Shown one piece after another: positions 21,661-35,400 of a stretch of DNA of 64,000 nt. Origin of the DNA: Atherix ibis (taxonomy: Eukaryota; Arthropoda; Insecta; Diptera; Athericidae); the NCBI GenBank assembly GCA_958298945.1, contig OY282605.1:112030267-112094266 (forward strand). The letters are read 5' to 3'. The translations under genes were made by a program, and so were the position numbers. Position 1 is the first letter of the stretch, and each line of letters begins with the position of its first letter. The notes below the pieces were generated by a model, which made no database searches, was not told the DNA's origin, and was given only the letters and a program-made list of their open reading frames with translations.

Positions 21661-23248
21661 AAACTCTACCCTTTATGAACTAGGCACGTAAGAAGTTGGT
21701 GTAATTGTTAACAAATAATAAAATATAATTTAATAAAAAATTATAAGTTTGACCAATTTACAATATTTTAATACCGAATTACTCAAAATTCTCATCGTAA
21801 TTGAATTTCTATTTCAAATCATTTAAATAAACTTAAAAGTATATAACTTCGAAATTTCAATAACAAATTTTATTTAATTAACTCATTTTTTCTTTTACGA
21901 GTATAAAGAAAGTAATAAAATTTACCCTTGAATAATATGTTTAGTCGAAATAATAATGGTCTGATAAAACTGTTCATTATTTTGTGTTCTAGTAACCTAT
22001 AAATGGTGAAATATTGACAAAAATAGTCTTGAATATGTCAAATTAACCTATTTTCTATGACTAACCTTAATGCTATAAACAGTAGGAAAATATATATTTT
22101 TTATTGCTTTATTTCTTATTATAACCGAAACTTATACGACAAACAGAAAAATCAACAGTTCTCAACTTTGCATATGAAATGAGTAAAAGTAAAAACCATT
22201 TTGAATTATGTATTTTCATATGCGATAGTTTAATGATACAGACGGCTTCGATTATTATAATCGGTAATCAGGTAATTCCATGAAAAATACCGTTTCAAAT
22301 CCAAATAAAATATTAAAACGCTAATACTCGTGTGTTATATACTCGTAGGCTTAAAGTATCATAATGATAAATATGATTGATTAACGTATTACGTGGTTCT
22401 GATTTCCCACAGTTTGCTGAGTATCCTTATATTGTTTTTTTTTAATTTTTACCAAAACAACTTAATAATATTTGTTCTAATTACTATCTCACCTTTGCTT
22501 TCTGTTATTGGGTTTTTCGTTTTTTTTTTGTAGATTGATTGATTTAATCTATCAAATAAATGCTCGTCTATCGATAATTTACTTTATTTACACCCGTTAC
22601 AAAATTTATTACACTAAATAATTTAGTATCCTTTTATACACTTCGTCACTAAATATGTTGTAATATTTATTTATAATTTTTTTGAATTTTTAAAGTATTT
22701 TTACTTGTTTACATTTTTATATTATTTTGTTTTTACTTGTTCAACAACTTACACATATATTATGTATTTTGTTCAAATAACTTTATTCGAAAACAACGCC
22801 GCACCATGGCGAGTTTATGTGAATGTAAATTTCTTAGTTAAGTTTTATATTTAAATATTGCATTTGATTTAGTAAAGTAAATATGATTAATTATTAATAT
22901 TAAAAATTTGTTATAGAAAAATAAATAAAATTTCTATATTGGCCATATCATATAGTCGGTATGCGAAATAAAACAACTTTCCCAGTGGACTCGTAACAGT
23001 CGTGCGTCGTACGGTCAGAACAGAATTTCAGTGCACACTAATTCCTTTCATGGCTAGTAACCTTTTTATATTCGATTTTTTTTCGGTATAATTTCGTAAT
23101 TCTCGGTTCCCTTTATAACTGTTTCAGTAACTACTATAATACTGACCAATAACAGTAAATAGGAAAAGTAAAAAGTTCTACGGTCATGCTTACCCACATT
23201 GCATGCAAGGAATTTTTCATAGAAATGTTAGAAAAGCTTGTATGCCTT
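21661..23248. other. AT-rich intergenic stretch, possible promoter at 22975-23045
   Basis: No genes are seen. The short GC-richer island at 22975-23045 (gtcgtgcgtcgtacggtcag) stands out and could be a transcription start region, possibly for the non-coding first exon of the CTL gene on the minus strand. That is inference only. Confidence 0.3.
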
Positions 23249-26200
23249 ATGATTGTATCTGCTCATATTGGAAAGATAGTACTTCATATACAGCTTTATA
23301 AATTTTTCATAAAATTATTCTATTTTTTGATATGATATTCATTTAAACAGTTTATTACAATATACCTCATTCCACTAACTATTATGCAATATTGCAATTG
23401 GATTGAAGGGGTTTTCCATTTACTTCAATCAAAATTATCGATTTCAATTTAATTAGAATGACTTCCTGGGTGCACGTAAAAACATGCAATATTTTAATAA
23501 AAATCAAAAATATTTAATTAAAAAAAAATTTTTAAATATAAATTTTGCCCTGACACTAACCATTTACTGCGCAATTTTGAAACCGAATTGGACGTACGGT
23601 ATGGAAATTTGGACTTTTAATAACCATTCAAAATCTTCTCGAATCTAATTCCTCTTCAATCCACAATCCTCCGTAAAATCGTTGTTGCTCTATTTCACTA
23701 CAGTTATTCATCGTGACTTAAATGTTCCTTTAATTCATAATTTTTTTGTGTTAAAAAAACTCTCCTCTGTTGCTTTCTCCATAACACTCAGTCGGCGTTT
23801 AAAAAGAAATTATCCAAAATCTCTCCTGAAACATTAAAACAACTCTCATTTCTTTTCTCTACTGTTATTTATCATATAATTCTTTACTTCACTTAAAATT
23901 TACTTGAAATTTCGTCAGTTCAAAAAAATGTATTTGAACTTTTCGAATGCACCGAAAGGACATATACACATATGTCTTACCGTTCCAGTAAAGCAAATAT
24001 ACTTTCGCATTTCTGTTTTTTATTGCTTTTCACATAGAATTAAATTTACTAGAGCTATGCAATTACTATCATAAATAGTTTCCATAGATTAATAACGTTC
24101 ATTTAATCTTACTTGTACTACCTAAAATTATCCGATCACTTAAAAATAAATTTGAGTTTTTATAGTTTGATCAAAATTACAAATTATAATATTTTATGTT
24201 TAAGAAAATTTCATCTACTCTCCTTAATTGAAAAATTTAAGTCACGTGTTTTATTTAGACGTAAGAAACAGTAACAGTTAATTGAAAATGTGGGTTACAC
24301 CTGGGAAAATTAAAATAATAAAAAAAAAAATTTTAAATAATCTAGTCCAGACCACCTTGTATGTGCCAAAAACTAATGAGACTGACATCACTGAGATCAA
24401 TTAGGCATGACTGCTTGCTTCCCCTCTTAATAGCTTATATATTAGTTCCTCCAAGATGTACTGTGCAATTTTCAACATCGTGAGATAACGATCAAACAGC
24501 AAAATTTATAAATACAGTGTGTTTTCGAAAAAAAAGGTTGTTTGCTCTAACTTATTTCACTTCCGTTACTGTAATGTATTTGTATATAGAATCTGGTTGT
24601 TACTTGAAAGAAAGGTCAAAAAGTTTTGTAAAATTACAGCATTTAGAACACAGTAAATACCAGATTTTGATGCTAGAGAGCCATCAGAAAGATTTGTTAT
24701 AAGATCAAGAAACAGACAAGAAGATAATTGTTTTTGTCTATGCCATTATATAGTAAAACGACAGATTATCTGTGGTAAAACATCACTCAGTATCTAGTCA
24801 GTACAGGATTTTTCAATAAGGATGGTGTATTATGGAATAGCACTAAAAGCACATTGGTTAAAAGCTTTATACCTTATAAAGCTTTTAAGTTCGTAGCTTG
24901 TTCACATGAACTGTCAAAATTTTAAAACCTTCACCCTCTTATGAGAATATACAAAACTCCGACTGTTTTATCGCCGAAATAGATCTTGTTTTAATTTTGC
25001 AGTTGTAGTCCAAGTACTGCCATACATATGTGTTTTGTTATGTGGAAGGATTATTGTTTGACAGTTGAAATTGAAATAAAAATTCAATGATTGTATCTGC
25101 TCATATTGGAAAGATAGTACTTCATATACAGCTTTATAAATTTTTCATAAAATTATTCTATTTTTTGATATGATATTCATTTAAACAGTTTATTACAATA
25201 TACCTCATTCCACTAACTATTATGCAATATTGCAATTGGATTGAAGGGGTTTTCCATTTACTTCAATCAAAATTATCGATTTCAATTTAATTAGAATGAC
25301 TTCCTGGGTGCACGTAAAAACATGCAATATTTTAATAAAAATCAAAAATATTTAATTAAAAAAAAAATTTTAAATATAAATTTTGCCCTGACACTAACCA
25401 TTTACTGCGCAATTTTGAAACCGAATTGGACGTACGGTATGGAAATTTGGACTTTTAATAACCATTCAAAATCTTCTCGAATCTAATTCCTCTTCAATCC
25501 ACAATCCTCCGTAAAATCGTTGTTGCTCTATTTCACTACAGTTATTCATCGTGACTTAAATGTTCCTTTAATTCATAATTTTTTTGTGTTAAAAAAACTC
25601 TCCTCTGTTGCTTTCTCCATAACACTCAGTCGGCGTTTAAAAAGAAATTATCCAAAATCTCTCCTGAAACATTAAAACAACTCTCATTTCTTTTCTCTAC
25701 TGTTATTTATCATATAATTCTTTACTTCACTTAAAATTTACTTGAAATTTCGTCAGTTCAAAAAAATGTATTTGAACTTTTCGAATGCACCGAAAGGACA
25801 TATACACATATGTCTTACCGTTCCAGTAAAGCAAATATACTTTCGCATTTCTGTTTTTTATTGCTTTTCACATAGAATTAAATTTACTAGAGCTATGCAA
25901 TTACTATCATAAATAGTTTCCATAGATTAATAACGTTCATTTAATCTTACTTGTACTACCTAAAATTATCCGATCACTTAAAAATAAATTTGAGTTTTTA
26001 TAGTTTGATCAAAATTACAAATTATAATATTTTATGTTTAAGAAAATTTCATCTACTCTCCTTAATTGAAAAATTTAAGTCACGTGTTTTATTTAGACGT
26101 AAGAAACAGTAACAGTTAATTGAAAATGTGGGTTACACCTGGGAAAATTAAAATAATAAAAAAAAAAATTTTAAATAATCTAGTCCAGACCACCTTGTAT

Positions 26201-26922
26201 GTGCCAAAAACTAATGAGACTGACATCACTGAGATCAATTAGGCATGACTGCTTGCTTCCCCTCTTAATAGCTTATATATTAGTTCCTCCAAGATGTACT
26301 GTGCAATTTTCAACATCGTGAGATAACGATCAAACAGCAAAATTTATAAATACAGTGTGTTTTCGAAAAAAAAGGTTGTTTGCTCTAACTTATTTCACTT
26401 CCGTTACTGTAATGTATTTGTATATAGAATCTGGTTGTTACTTGAAAGAAAGGTCAAAAAGTTTTGTAAAATTACAGCATTTAGAACACAGTAAATACCA
26501 GATTTTGATGCTAGAGAGCCATCAGAAAGATTTGTTATAAGATCAAGAAACAGACAAGAAGATAATTGTTTTTGTCTATGCCATTATATAGTAAAACGAC
26601 AGATTATCTGTGGTAAAACATCACTCAGTATCTAGTCAGTACAGGATTTTTCAATAAGGATGGTGTATTATGGAATAGCACTAAAAGCACATTGGTTAAA
26701 AGCTTTATACCTTATAAAGCTTTTAAGTTCGTAGCTTGTTCACATGAACTGTCAAAATTTTAAAACCTTCACCCTCTTATGAGAATATACAAAACTCCGA
26801 CTGTTTTATCGCCGAAATAGATCTTGTTTTAATTTTGCAGTTGTAGTCCAAGTACTGCCATACATATGTGTTTTGTTATGTGGAAGGATTATTGTTTGAC
26901 AGTTGAAATTGAAATAAAAATT
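23249..26922. repeat. Tandem duplication, two 1838-bp units
   Basis: Unit 1 is 23249-25086 and unit 2 is 25087-26922. The offset is a constant 1838 bp, and the units look almost identical; the one difference I noticed is in the A-run near 23525. The last 370 bp of each unit is the dispersed repeat also found at 4081-4455. A 61-codon frame in each unit (24517 and 26355) shows no family I recognise. Confidence 0.92.
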
Positions 26923-26959
26923 TAAGTGAATACATTATTTGTAGTTATACCAGGTCGAA

Positions 26960-28974
26960 GTTTTTTTAATAACTTTTAAATGAAATGCAATTTTATAATT
27001 TATATTTAACTGATTGATTATATGGTCTTTAGCATTATGTATTGAATATGATGTTGATCAAATGCTTGCCTCTGACGGCGGCGCAAACGTGAGCTCTTTT
27101 AAGAACATTTTTGAAGATTTCTGGTGTTATTTCATCAATTTCGTTTCACATGTTGTCCTTAAGCAGCGAGGTTGTGGTTGGTTTATTAGTGGTACACCTT
27201 TCCTTCAAGTACTCCCATACGAAGAAGTCTCTATATATTTAATGGTGCTATATCGCGTCGTAAGACAAAATAACACCGGTCGCCCACGACCATTGGGATT
27301 GAGATACGCTCAATCAGCGCAACCATAACTGAGAGTACTAACCAATTAACTGAATTGTTTAGCAGTTAGTAATCATTTATAAGCTGATTACCCCAACTGC
27401 TAGTGGCGAGGCCTACCTTAAACCTCTGATGTCATAAGCAGTGACATCGCCCGAGATAAGTGCATAGTATTGCTACTTTTGCCAGTTATCTCCCTTCTGC
27501 GATCCGTAGATCGTACCCGCGATATGGGTGTCAACCACAGCCACCAAGTGAATGCTTAAGCAACCTCTCCAATAACCGAGCATAGAACTAATTCATTCAC
27601 TCCACAGAACAACAGGTTTGACTCCACTTGCATTAACATATAGACAAATATTATGCTTTCAAAATGCAGCTTCAACGCCAAGACCTGAAAGATCTATTTC
27701 ATGTTTGAACTTCGTTCTGTCGGGCCACTCGGTTCCCGTGGTACCTACTTTTTTTATTAGAGTACTTCAGGTCTGTACCCCGCTCAGTGAGCAGTGGACA
27801 GCAATCTTATAACCTGATGACCTTTTTCGCTCTCTATTTCTTCAGTACTCATCCACCATCTTTCCATCATTTTGTGCATATATAAATATATGCATCCCTT
27901 CATTTTGTTCATGCACCACCATTATGTGATATATATAGTAGAGCTTGCCTCATTTACTATTTTTCTGGCACAAAACTAGACACGATTACCAAAGGAAAAA
28001 TGTATGTTGTTGTATTGCTGACAATGTGCACTGATTAATGTTGACAGATGTCAAACTCATTAAAAAAAGTATGGCGTGCCCATGGTATCTTAATACGCTC
28101 ACTCATGCCATATATGACCAAACAGCGGATTTAAGCTTATCCACCTGGTATTCGTCTAAGAAAAATTTCTCTCAAAATTGGCATCGCAGCACGAGCTGTG
28201 TATAATGTGGTGCCGTCTTGTTGGAACCATATGTTCTGTAGGCCTAACTGATCCAATTCAGACAGAATAAAGTTTTCCAACATGGCCCGATAGCGATCAC
28301 CAGTAACTGTAACACCATTGCCTCCAGCATCCTCAGAGAAATATGGCCCAATGATGCCGCCGGCCTAAATACCGCACCATACTGTTATTCTACGGGGGTG
28401 TAGTGGTCTTTGGTGTATTAGTTGAGAGTTTCAGTGTCCTAATAGCGGATATTCTATTTATTAATAAAGCCAGGCAAGTCAAAATTTGCTTCGTCGCTCA
28501 TACTGATTTTTTGCCAAAAATTGTGGTCGTTTATACCGAGCTGTAAAACTCGAGCACTCCAGTCTCACCGCCGTTCAGTGTCATTTGCCTACAACTGTTA
28601 TATCAATTAACTATTATACAGGAGATATTCCCAATTCTTGTACACAGCGTCGATGAGAGGTACCCAGACATTCAGCAACACTCTACCAATGTATGCATAT
28701 TTTCAAAATTATTCATTACACACTGAATGGTTGACTTACTCGGTATATGATTAACACCAAAAAAAGTCACGTAATTTTCTCCGCGTATTCACAATTGAAC
28801 AATTATTTAAATAAATTTTTTTAATTATTTCAACATATTGTTGCGGCGTTATATACTCCATAATGAATTGTTATCGACCACTCTCTACGACTGTGTCAAA
28901 TGCCAACAGACAAAGGTCATTCAAACCAAAATGGTGGACGAACAAAATCGACCTGGAATATAAATAGCACCCTG
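26960..28974 (-). mobile_element. DUF4817-type Tc1/mariner relic with an insertion
   Basis: The termini match the copy at 981-2239: CCAGGTCGAAG at 26964 is the 3' end, and GGAATATAAATAGCACCCTG followed by TA at 28955-28976 is the 5' end. Transposase remains run on the minus strand from about 28860 down to 28120 and again at 27225-27060. The middle (about 27226-28120) is unrelated, GC-richer sequence, so another element has been inserted. Confidence 0.6.
27226..28120. mobile_element. Unclassified insertion in the DUF4817-type relic
   Basis: About 0.9 kb interrupts the transposase relic. It is clearly less AT-rich than its surroundings (for example accggtcgcccacgaccatt). No terminal repeats or reading frame that I can assign. 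It could be part of a LINE untranslated region or a composite SINE. Confidence 0.35.
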
Positions 28975-30151
28975 TATTAATATAATGAATGAAACATAAT
29001 ATATAAATAATAAATAATGCTGCAATTGTATTTAATTGGTTGATTCGGTGAAATTCATAAATTTTTGACAGTATTTGCAGTTCAGTTTTTAGTTTCAGTC
29101 GCTCCAGCAATGTTTTGTTTAAATTATATTGTTCAGAATTTTTTTTGTCGGGTTTTGAGTAAAAAAAGGTTCCGAATCATCCGTAGCCTACGATTAACAT
29201 TTACTATTCACAAAGAAATAAGGACCAAAGAAATAAGGCCCATCAGACTGTCCATTTTCCAGCGCTAATTCTGACAGTTTTGCTTGTTCATGAAGCCGTT
29301 ACGCTCCAATTGTGCTTAAATTTTTAAAAATTACTTTCTTATTTCTTCATAATCTAAGGCCAAGCATAACCGATGCATTTGTTACAATATCGCGTCAAAA
29401 AGATAAACAATATGTCTGTAATCATCTGTCAAAAATCCTTTTTTGGTCTGTCACACGTCGACAACATATTACCCTCAGGTCATTTCAAGTGACCCACTAG
29501 AGTTCCGAAAATAAAGTTTATTATATAAAAATAAATTATAAAAAATACACATAAAACGAACACTGAAAATAAATAAAAAATAAACTAAAATTAAATAATA
29601 AGATGTTGTTGTTTTTTTCAAAGTTGAGCGCGTCCGTAACTTAACTACCGAAAGGTTGTTTTTTTTAAACCGGAGGGCATCGCAGCTTAACTACCGGAAA
29701 ATCAAATGATCGTATTCGTTTTAAGACAACTGACTTAACTAAATTGACGTCACAAGTTCAGCATCAGCGAAGTCATTGATATCGATTAGAATTATAATTT
29801 TAAATTATAAAATTTAAATACGTGTTATAGTTATTTTCTCAATAAGATTTATCTTATTATTCATAAAAAAAACTGTTTTAATATGAAAATAACACTGACC
29901 CAAAGGTATTTCTAATACTCACATTTTGGTTGATTTTGACCTGCAGCCAAAAAAGATTTTGCCGACACGCTTGGTCTAAATTTTAGATAAAAGAATCTCC
30001 TCAATAACAAATTAAACTTTCGTAATGAAAAAAGATTGTTGCGCAGTGCTCAATACTTTTAATATTATACACTACAGAAGTGCACGTAAATACATAAAAG
30101 AAATATGGAAATAACTTATTCAAGATTCTTACATGACTGGAGTCAAAATAA
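28975..30151. other. AT-rich intergenic stretch with unassigned repeats
   Basis: Short frames at 29065-29500 match nothing I know. The sequence CTTAACTACCG(A/G)AA occurs twice (29640 and 29690), suggesting degraded repeat ends. Confidence 0.35.
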
Positions 30152-30165
30152 TTATTTAAGATAAT

Positions 30166-31549
30166 AATAATAATAATAATAATAGCCTTTATTTAACAAT
30201 CTTAGAAGAAAGTTACTATCACTTATGTTAATTGACACCGGTTTTGAGATTGTTTTGCGTTTCCGCAAAGGCCTCCCCTAGAGCTTGCCACACTTTCCGG
30301 TCATGAGTCGTCCTCTTCCAAGTAGGATATTTTCCGAATATCGTCCTCCCATCTCAGATGCTGCCTCCCTTTCTTTCTTTTATTTTGTCTTGGACACCAT
30401 TCGGTTGCATCCTTAGCCCATTTTTCTTGTTTACTCCTCATCATATGACCTGCCCAACTCCATTTTAATTTTCTTATGCAGTATGTTACATCGTTAATTT
30501 TAGTTTGGTTACGTAATGTTCCTAGTCTTACTTTGTCTGTTAACTTGACTTTGAGCATACTTCGCTCCATGCTATGTTGACAGGTTTCTAGTTTGTGTAA
30601 GTTCTGTTTTGTTAGACTCCAAGTTTGACATCCGTATGTCATGATAGGAAGAATACAGAAATCAAATATTTTTTTCTTAGCTTTAAGTGGTACCTGCGGG
30701 TTTTTGACAATTTCTTTAAGAGACCAGTATCTTTTCCATGCTAATTGTACTCTTTTATTTCTTTGGTTGTAAGGTCTTTTGGTGATATTATCTGTCCTAG
30801 ATATGTATATTCATCGACGTACTCTATTTTGTTGCCGTTGACTGTAATGGTGATTTTGTCGGAATTAGTCATTACTTTGGTTTTTGTATTATTCATGGAG
30901 AGTCCGACTTTATCACTTTCGTACACCAACTGTTCAAGCATTGCTTGCAGGTTTCTCGGGTCTTCAGAGATAAGAATTAGATCGTCTGCAAATCTTAAAT
31001 GGTTTAGTTGCATTCCGTTAATGTTTAGTCCATATTGACTCCATTCGAGACGTCTAAATATATATTCAAGCACCGCCGAGAAAAGTTTGGGTGATAGTGG
31101 GTCTCCCTGTCGGACTCCTCTTTTTATAGGGAAGTATGCACCTACTCTTTCTGTTCTTATTTTCGCTTTCATGTTCTTGTATATATTTTTAACAATTTGT
31201 ATGTACTTGTTTTCAACCCCTTGTGTTGTAAGCGCTTCCCATATTTTTGTATGTTTTAATGAGTCAAAAGCTTTATTATAGTCTACAAACGCCAAATTGT
31301 AATTGATACCATATTCTGTACATTTCTGGATAACTTGTTTTATGGTGTGTATGTGGTCGATTGTTGAAAAGTCCTTGCGAAAGCCTGCTTGCTCTCTGGG
31401 TTGGTTTTCATCCAACGTCTTTGTTCAACAGTATTTTGGAAAAGATTTTATATATGTTACGTTCGACATCAGGCTGATGGGTCTGTAGTTAGTTATGTTG
31501 TCTTTATTTCCCTTTTTATGTAGTACTCGTAGTATTATAGTTGACGTGG
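30166..31549 (-). mobile_element. 5'-truncated RTE-like non-LTR retrotransposon
   Basis: The element lies on the minus strand with a 3' tail of (ATT)n at 30166-30183, as in RTE-type elements, and perfect 14-bp target duplications TTATTTAAGATAAT (30152-30165 and 31550-31563). The reverse transcriptase (31540-30741) shows NYRPISL, ENQPREQAGFRKDFSTIDHI, AFVDYNKAFDS, RGVRQGDPLSPKLFS and the active-site LRFADDLILIS. A frameshift near 30740 separates the C-terminal part (30642-30301), which has YGCQTWSLTKQN, KWSWAGHMMR and RRW-type GRQHLRWEDDI. A stop also interrupts the extreme 5' part. The endonuclease is missing, so this is a dead-on-arrival copy. Confidence 0.88.
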
Positions 31550-31563
31550 TTATTTAAGATAAT

Positions 31564-34060
31564 GCTTTATATTATATATATCAATGAAACTGAATATTTA
31601 TACAATGGTAGTAAAATATAGTTTGCGGGATTTGTATTAACAATTAATAACCATAATACCTTTTAGAATCAAACCTTTTAAAAAATATCATTAAAATATG
31701 TGACTATAAATTTGTGATACAATAAAAAGTAATTCTTTTCAATTTTTGTCCGGAAAACCAAAATACAATTCTTTATTTAATAACTCTTAAAAGAAAATTA
31801 TTCACAGTTAATATGAAAGTGTATTATTTGTACATTTTTAAAATCAATTCATATATTCTACATAAGACACTTTATTTAAATGGCAAAATTATGACTAGAT
31901 TTGAATAAAAAATATTGTATTAATTTAAGTGAACGAAATAGAATCACTAATTTCACTTACTAAACAAATAATAAGGTTGCTTGCAACAACAAAAATCAAT
32001 AAACTAATAATACTAACTAATAGAAATTTTGTTTTTCCTTTGTTATTTTTAATTGAAATTATTTTCGTATTGAAATATTTTGAATGTCGCGTTTTCTATC
32101 ATTTTTAACACATTTAATCAAGTCGAATGCATATTTTCGTATTCTTTATAAAATTGTACTAATGCTAGAAATTTTATCGATCAAACTTATTAGAATTTTA
32201 TCGATGCCACTTGTTGCAGCAAACACCGAGTATCCCGTATAAAAAGTATTGCTATCTTCAGTATAACATATGAACAGTAAAATTATATTATTTTTTTTTA
32301 GAAATTTACCAATATTACATGTACAAATATGTTTAAATATAATTTTAAAAAATATTTTATGAAGAATTCCTTTTTTATTGTTTAGTAAACAAATTAAAAA
32401 AAATTTAGTATTAATCAGAAAAAATTAATATTCAACTTTTTTTTAAAAGACAGAATTTTACTAATTATAAATCAGTAAATGTACGTATATTTCGATTCTA
32501 GGTTTTTTTTTAAAAGAGTAATTTAAGTGCCAATCCTATGACAATACTCATCGTTGTTATTTGAGAAAACTACAAAATCTGCATTTCGTTGGTAAATTGT
32601 CAATCAGTAAAACTGCACATTATATTGGAACTTTTTTGTTATTTTTTGAAAATCGACAAATGTCGGTAAAAATTAAAATAAATATCTTTTGATATTTTTT
32701 GAAATAAAAATAAGCGATTAAGAATCATCCATATGTTACTTACCAAAAAATCACCCGTTCAATTTGTTCACATCAACGAAACAAGAACTTTCTTCTGAAT
32801 GAGTTGATTTCAGTCAACCTGCATATATGGTAATTGTTTTCTCAAAAAAACATTGATAAACTTAAAGCTTGAGAAAATATAGGTAAGATTTAATGTTTCA
32901 GTTTATTTTTTCAGAATAAATTAATGTTTCTTTTTTTCTGAGTTCTGATACATCGGGACATACGAGAATGCTCAAAATAACCACCAAATAAATTTCTTTT
33001 TGAGAATGCTTTTTAAATATCAATTAGTAAAATATCCGTAATGCTCAAAATAACCACTGAATAGGTCTTATTTTTCTTTTACTGTGAAGGCTATTTCGTT
33101 TTATGTATTGTATATTTTGACTCGTTAATGAAATCAAATTAGAATGGAAAGGCAACTGATAATTTTCTTATAACCATGCTCTCCATATGTGTATTTATAG
33201 TAGTTTTTGGGGTTGTTAAGATTGATTTCTTAAAAACAACAGAGCACTTGAAAGAACTGGTCACAAAACAGTTCTTCTTTTTAAAGCTAACAAAATGGAA
33301 TGGCTTTTTATTAACAATTTTAATTTTTTTTTTTTTAAATTATCAAGAAAATTTTATATTTAAAAAAAATTAATTTTAAAAATGAATGGTTTTTTTTAAA
33401 TTAGCGGAAAATGATGTGCGTTTTGATATTTATTTTTTTACTATAAAATTCAGGAAGAATTTTTATTCTCCCTGAGTAGGGTTTTTTCTTATTATTATTG
33501 TTTTTTTTTTTAACAAAATTATTTCAAATTTTAACATTGAAGGGGATATGAGTAATATATAATATTGAACAAAACTATAAAAAGCTGGTTTATTTTATGA
33601 AATTCTGTTTTTGCTTGTTGTTTGATTATTAAAAATTATTATAAAATAAAATAAAAATTTACTAATAAAAAATTAGAAAAAGAAAACGAATAAAATAGTT
33701 AAAATGATTTTTTTAGGATTTAGCAAAATTATTACATATTAATGTATAAATATTTGAAAAAAAATACGTGATTCTTAAAGGATGCAAAAAGCCTTTTTCA
33801 ATTTTCCTATTGTATGTTGTTATAGGAAATTTTGAATAGCTCCCCTTTTCCTTTCAGTCAGAAAAGGTTCTATGAAAATGTTTAGATTTTTTCTATATGT
33901 TTTTAAGTATAAAATTTTTGTTTGTTTGTTAGTTTATTACGAGTATCATTTCAAATAACATTAGTACTGAGAAACGTATATAGTATTCTAAGCGCCACGA
34001 TACTAAAAAGACCATTTGGCGAGAAAGGATGTCGCGATAAGTAGAAAAGGAAAGGTAGTG
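31564..34060. other. AT-rich intergenic desert
   Basis: No coding exon, RNA gene or transposon terminus is recognisable. Poly-A and poly-T runs are frequent. Confidence 0.5.
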
Positions 34061-34360
34061 GTTTTTTTCGGATTAGCGTAGGACCAAGCTTCAATGGGAT
34101 TCGAAACCAAAACCCCTTAGATGGTAGTCCAGTACGCTAACAACTGTGCTACCGGATTGAATTGGATTGGATTGTTTGTTAACGGGTTCACCAGACCTCG
34201 CTGAATTCGTCAATCTGAGGTCTGATAGTCCGAAAAGGAAGGATAAGATATAATGAAATGAAAGTAGAATATTGGTCGTGGTTTCGAATCCCATTGCACC
34301 ATGCGGTAGTCCAGCATACTATCGACTGCCGACTATTATGCTACCGGGTCGACTCTCGTC
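34060..34360. mobile_element. tRNA-SINE fragments in opposite orientations
   Basis: On the minus strand at 34170-34085, CCGGTAGCACAGTTGTTAGC followed by GGTTTCGAATCCCATTG has A- and B-box spacing of a tRNA-type promoter. A second B box, GGTTTCGAATCCCATTG, lies on the plus strand at 34280-34297, followed by a reversed head (tagtccagcatactatcgac, then atgctaccgg). The arrangement looks like two copies rearranged head to head. The body motif AGTCCGAAAAGGAAGGATAA is shared with 19380-19410. Confidence 0.55.
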
Positions 34361-34726
34361 AAATATCTTTTACCATAATTTAGCTAATATTTTTTCTAAT
34401 AATTAATCTAAATATTAGTAAACGTTAATCGATTCGAATGATGTTTTTAATATTGTAACTATAAACCTGTTCAATTTTATTATACAAAAATTATTAATAA
34501 AATTTTTAAAGAAAATAAACGATTTTCAACTAAAGCAAAGTTTTGGAAGCTCCCAGAAGCGTATCACCACACAAGTGATAACATTGCTGACATGCTCGGG
34601 TGCGTTAGCTGAATATGCATTCAGAGTAATAAAAAAGCTCCGACAAAAAGAAAGCATGAGAAAACGGCTAATAAACTTGACGTCAGTACACTCCTGATGA
34701 AGTAATTTCCCTTGAGTTATTATAAA

Positions 34727-35400
34727 GGGTGTCACAAATTTCACGCAAGAAGTAAATGACTCATGCAGTAATTAAATTTTTTTGGGGGGTTTGACATGTG
34801 GTACCGTCTCGTTGAAACTTGCAATTTTCGATGATGCCTTCAGCCCAAAATCCGCACCAAACAGCAATACGTTGTGGATGCATTTGTTTCTCAACAATCA
34901 CTCGTGGATTTTCTGAACCCCAAAATCGGCAATTTTGTCGATTAGCCATGCCATCAAGTTAAAAATAAGTCCATCACTGATTTTATTCGAAAAATCAGCA
35001 CCCACGTGTTTTTGTCCATAATTCATTTATGGACAAAAACTCCATTCGCTGTGCGTGGTCAGAAGGCTTCACTTCTTGAGTAAATTGAGCTTTGTAAGAG
35101 AGAAGATGCAAATCTTTCGTGAGAATACGCTGTATAGAGCTTCTCAAAATGTCCAATTCATGACCACGGTGCCTAATTGATGTTCCTGGACTCTCAGCAA
35201 GGTTCTCACGAAGTCCTTCGATGTTTTGTGTTGAACGACTTGTTGAAGGATGGTCAGAGTGTTTAAGATCACTAATTGATCCAATATCTCTGATTTTTTT
35301 AATTAATCTCTTCACAATCGATGAAGTTAAATCACTAAACCTTCATTATTTTCAAAATATTGCTCAACAATGAGAACACGTTTTTATATCTTGTAGCGCC
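34727..35400 (-). mobile_element. DUF4817-type transposase relic
   Basis: Minus-strand remains in order: STSRSTQNIEGLRENLAESP, GTSIRHRGHELDILRSSIQR and YKAQFTQEVKPSDHAQRMEF (35315-35020), then MANRQNCRFWGSENPRVIVE and MHPQRIAVWCGFWAEGIIEN (34949-34810). The left edge GGGTGTCACAAATTTCACGC resembles the edge at 88-110. It is truncated and frameshifted. Confidence 0.6.

Noticed and set aside
24517..26540. Two identical 61-codon genes (24517 and 26355)
   Set aside because: They are copies from the 1838-bp duplication. The frame ends arbitrarily, and there is no recognisable family or codon pattern.
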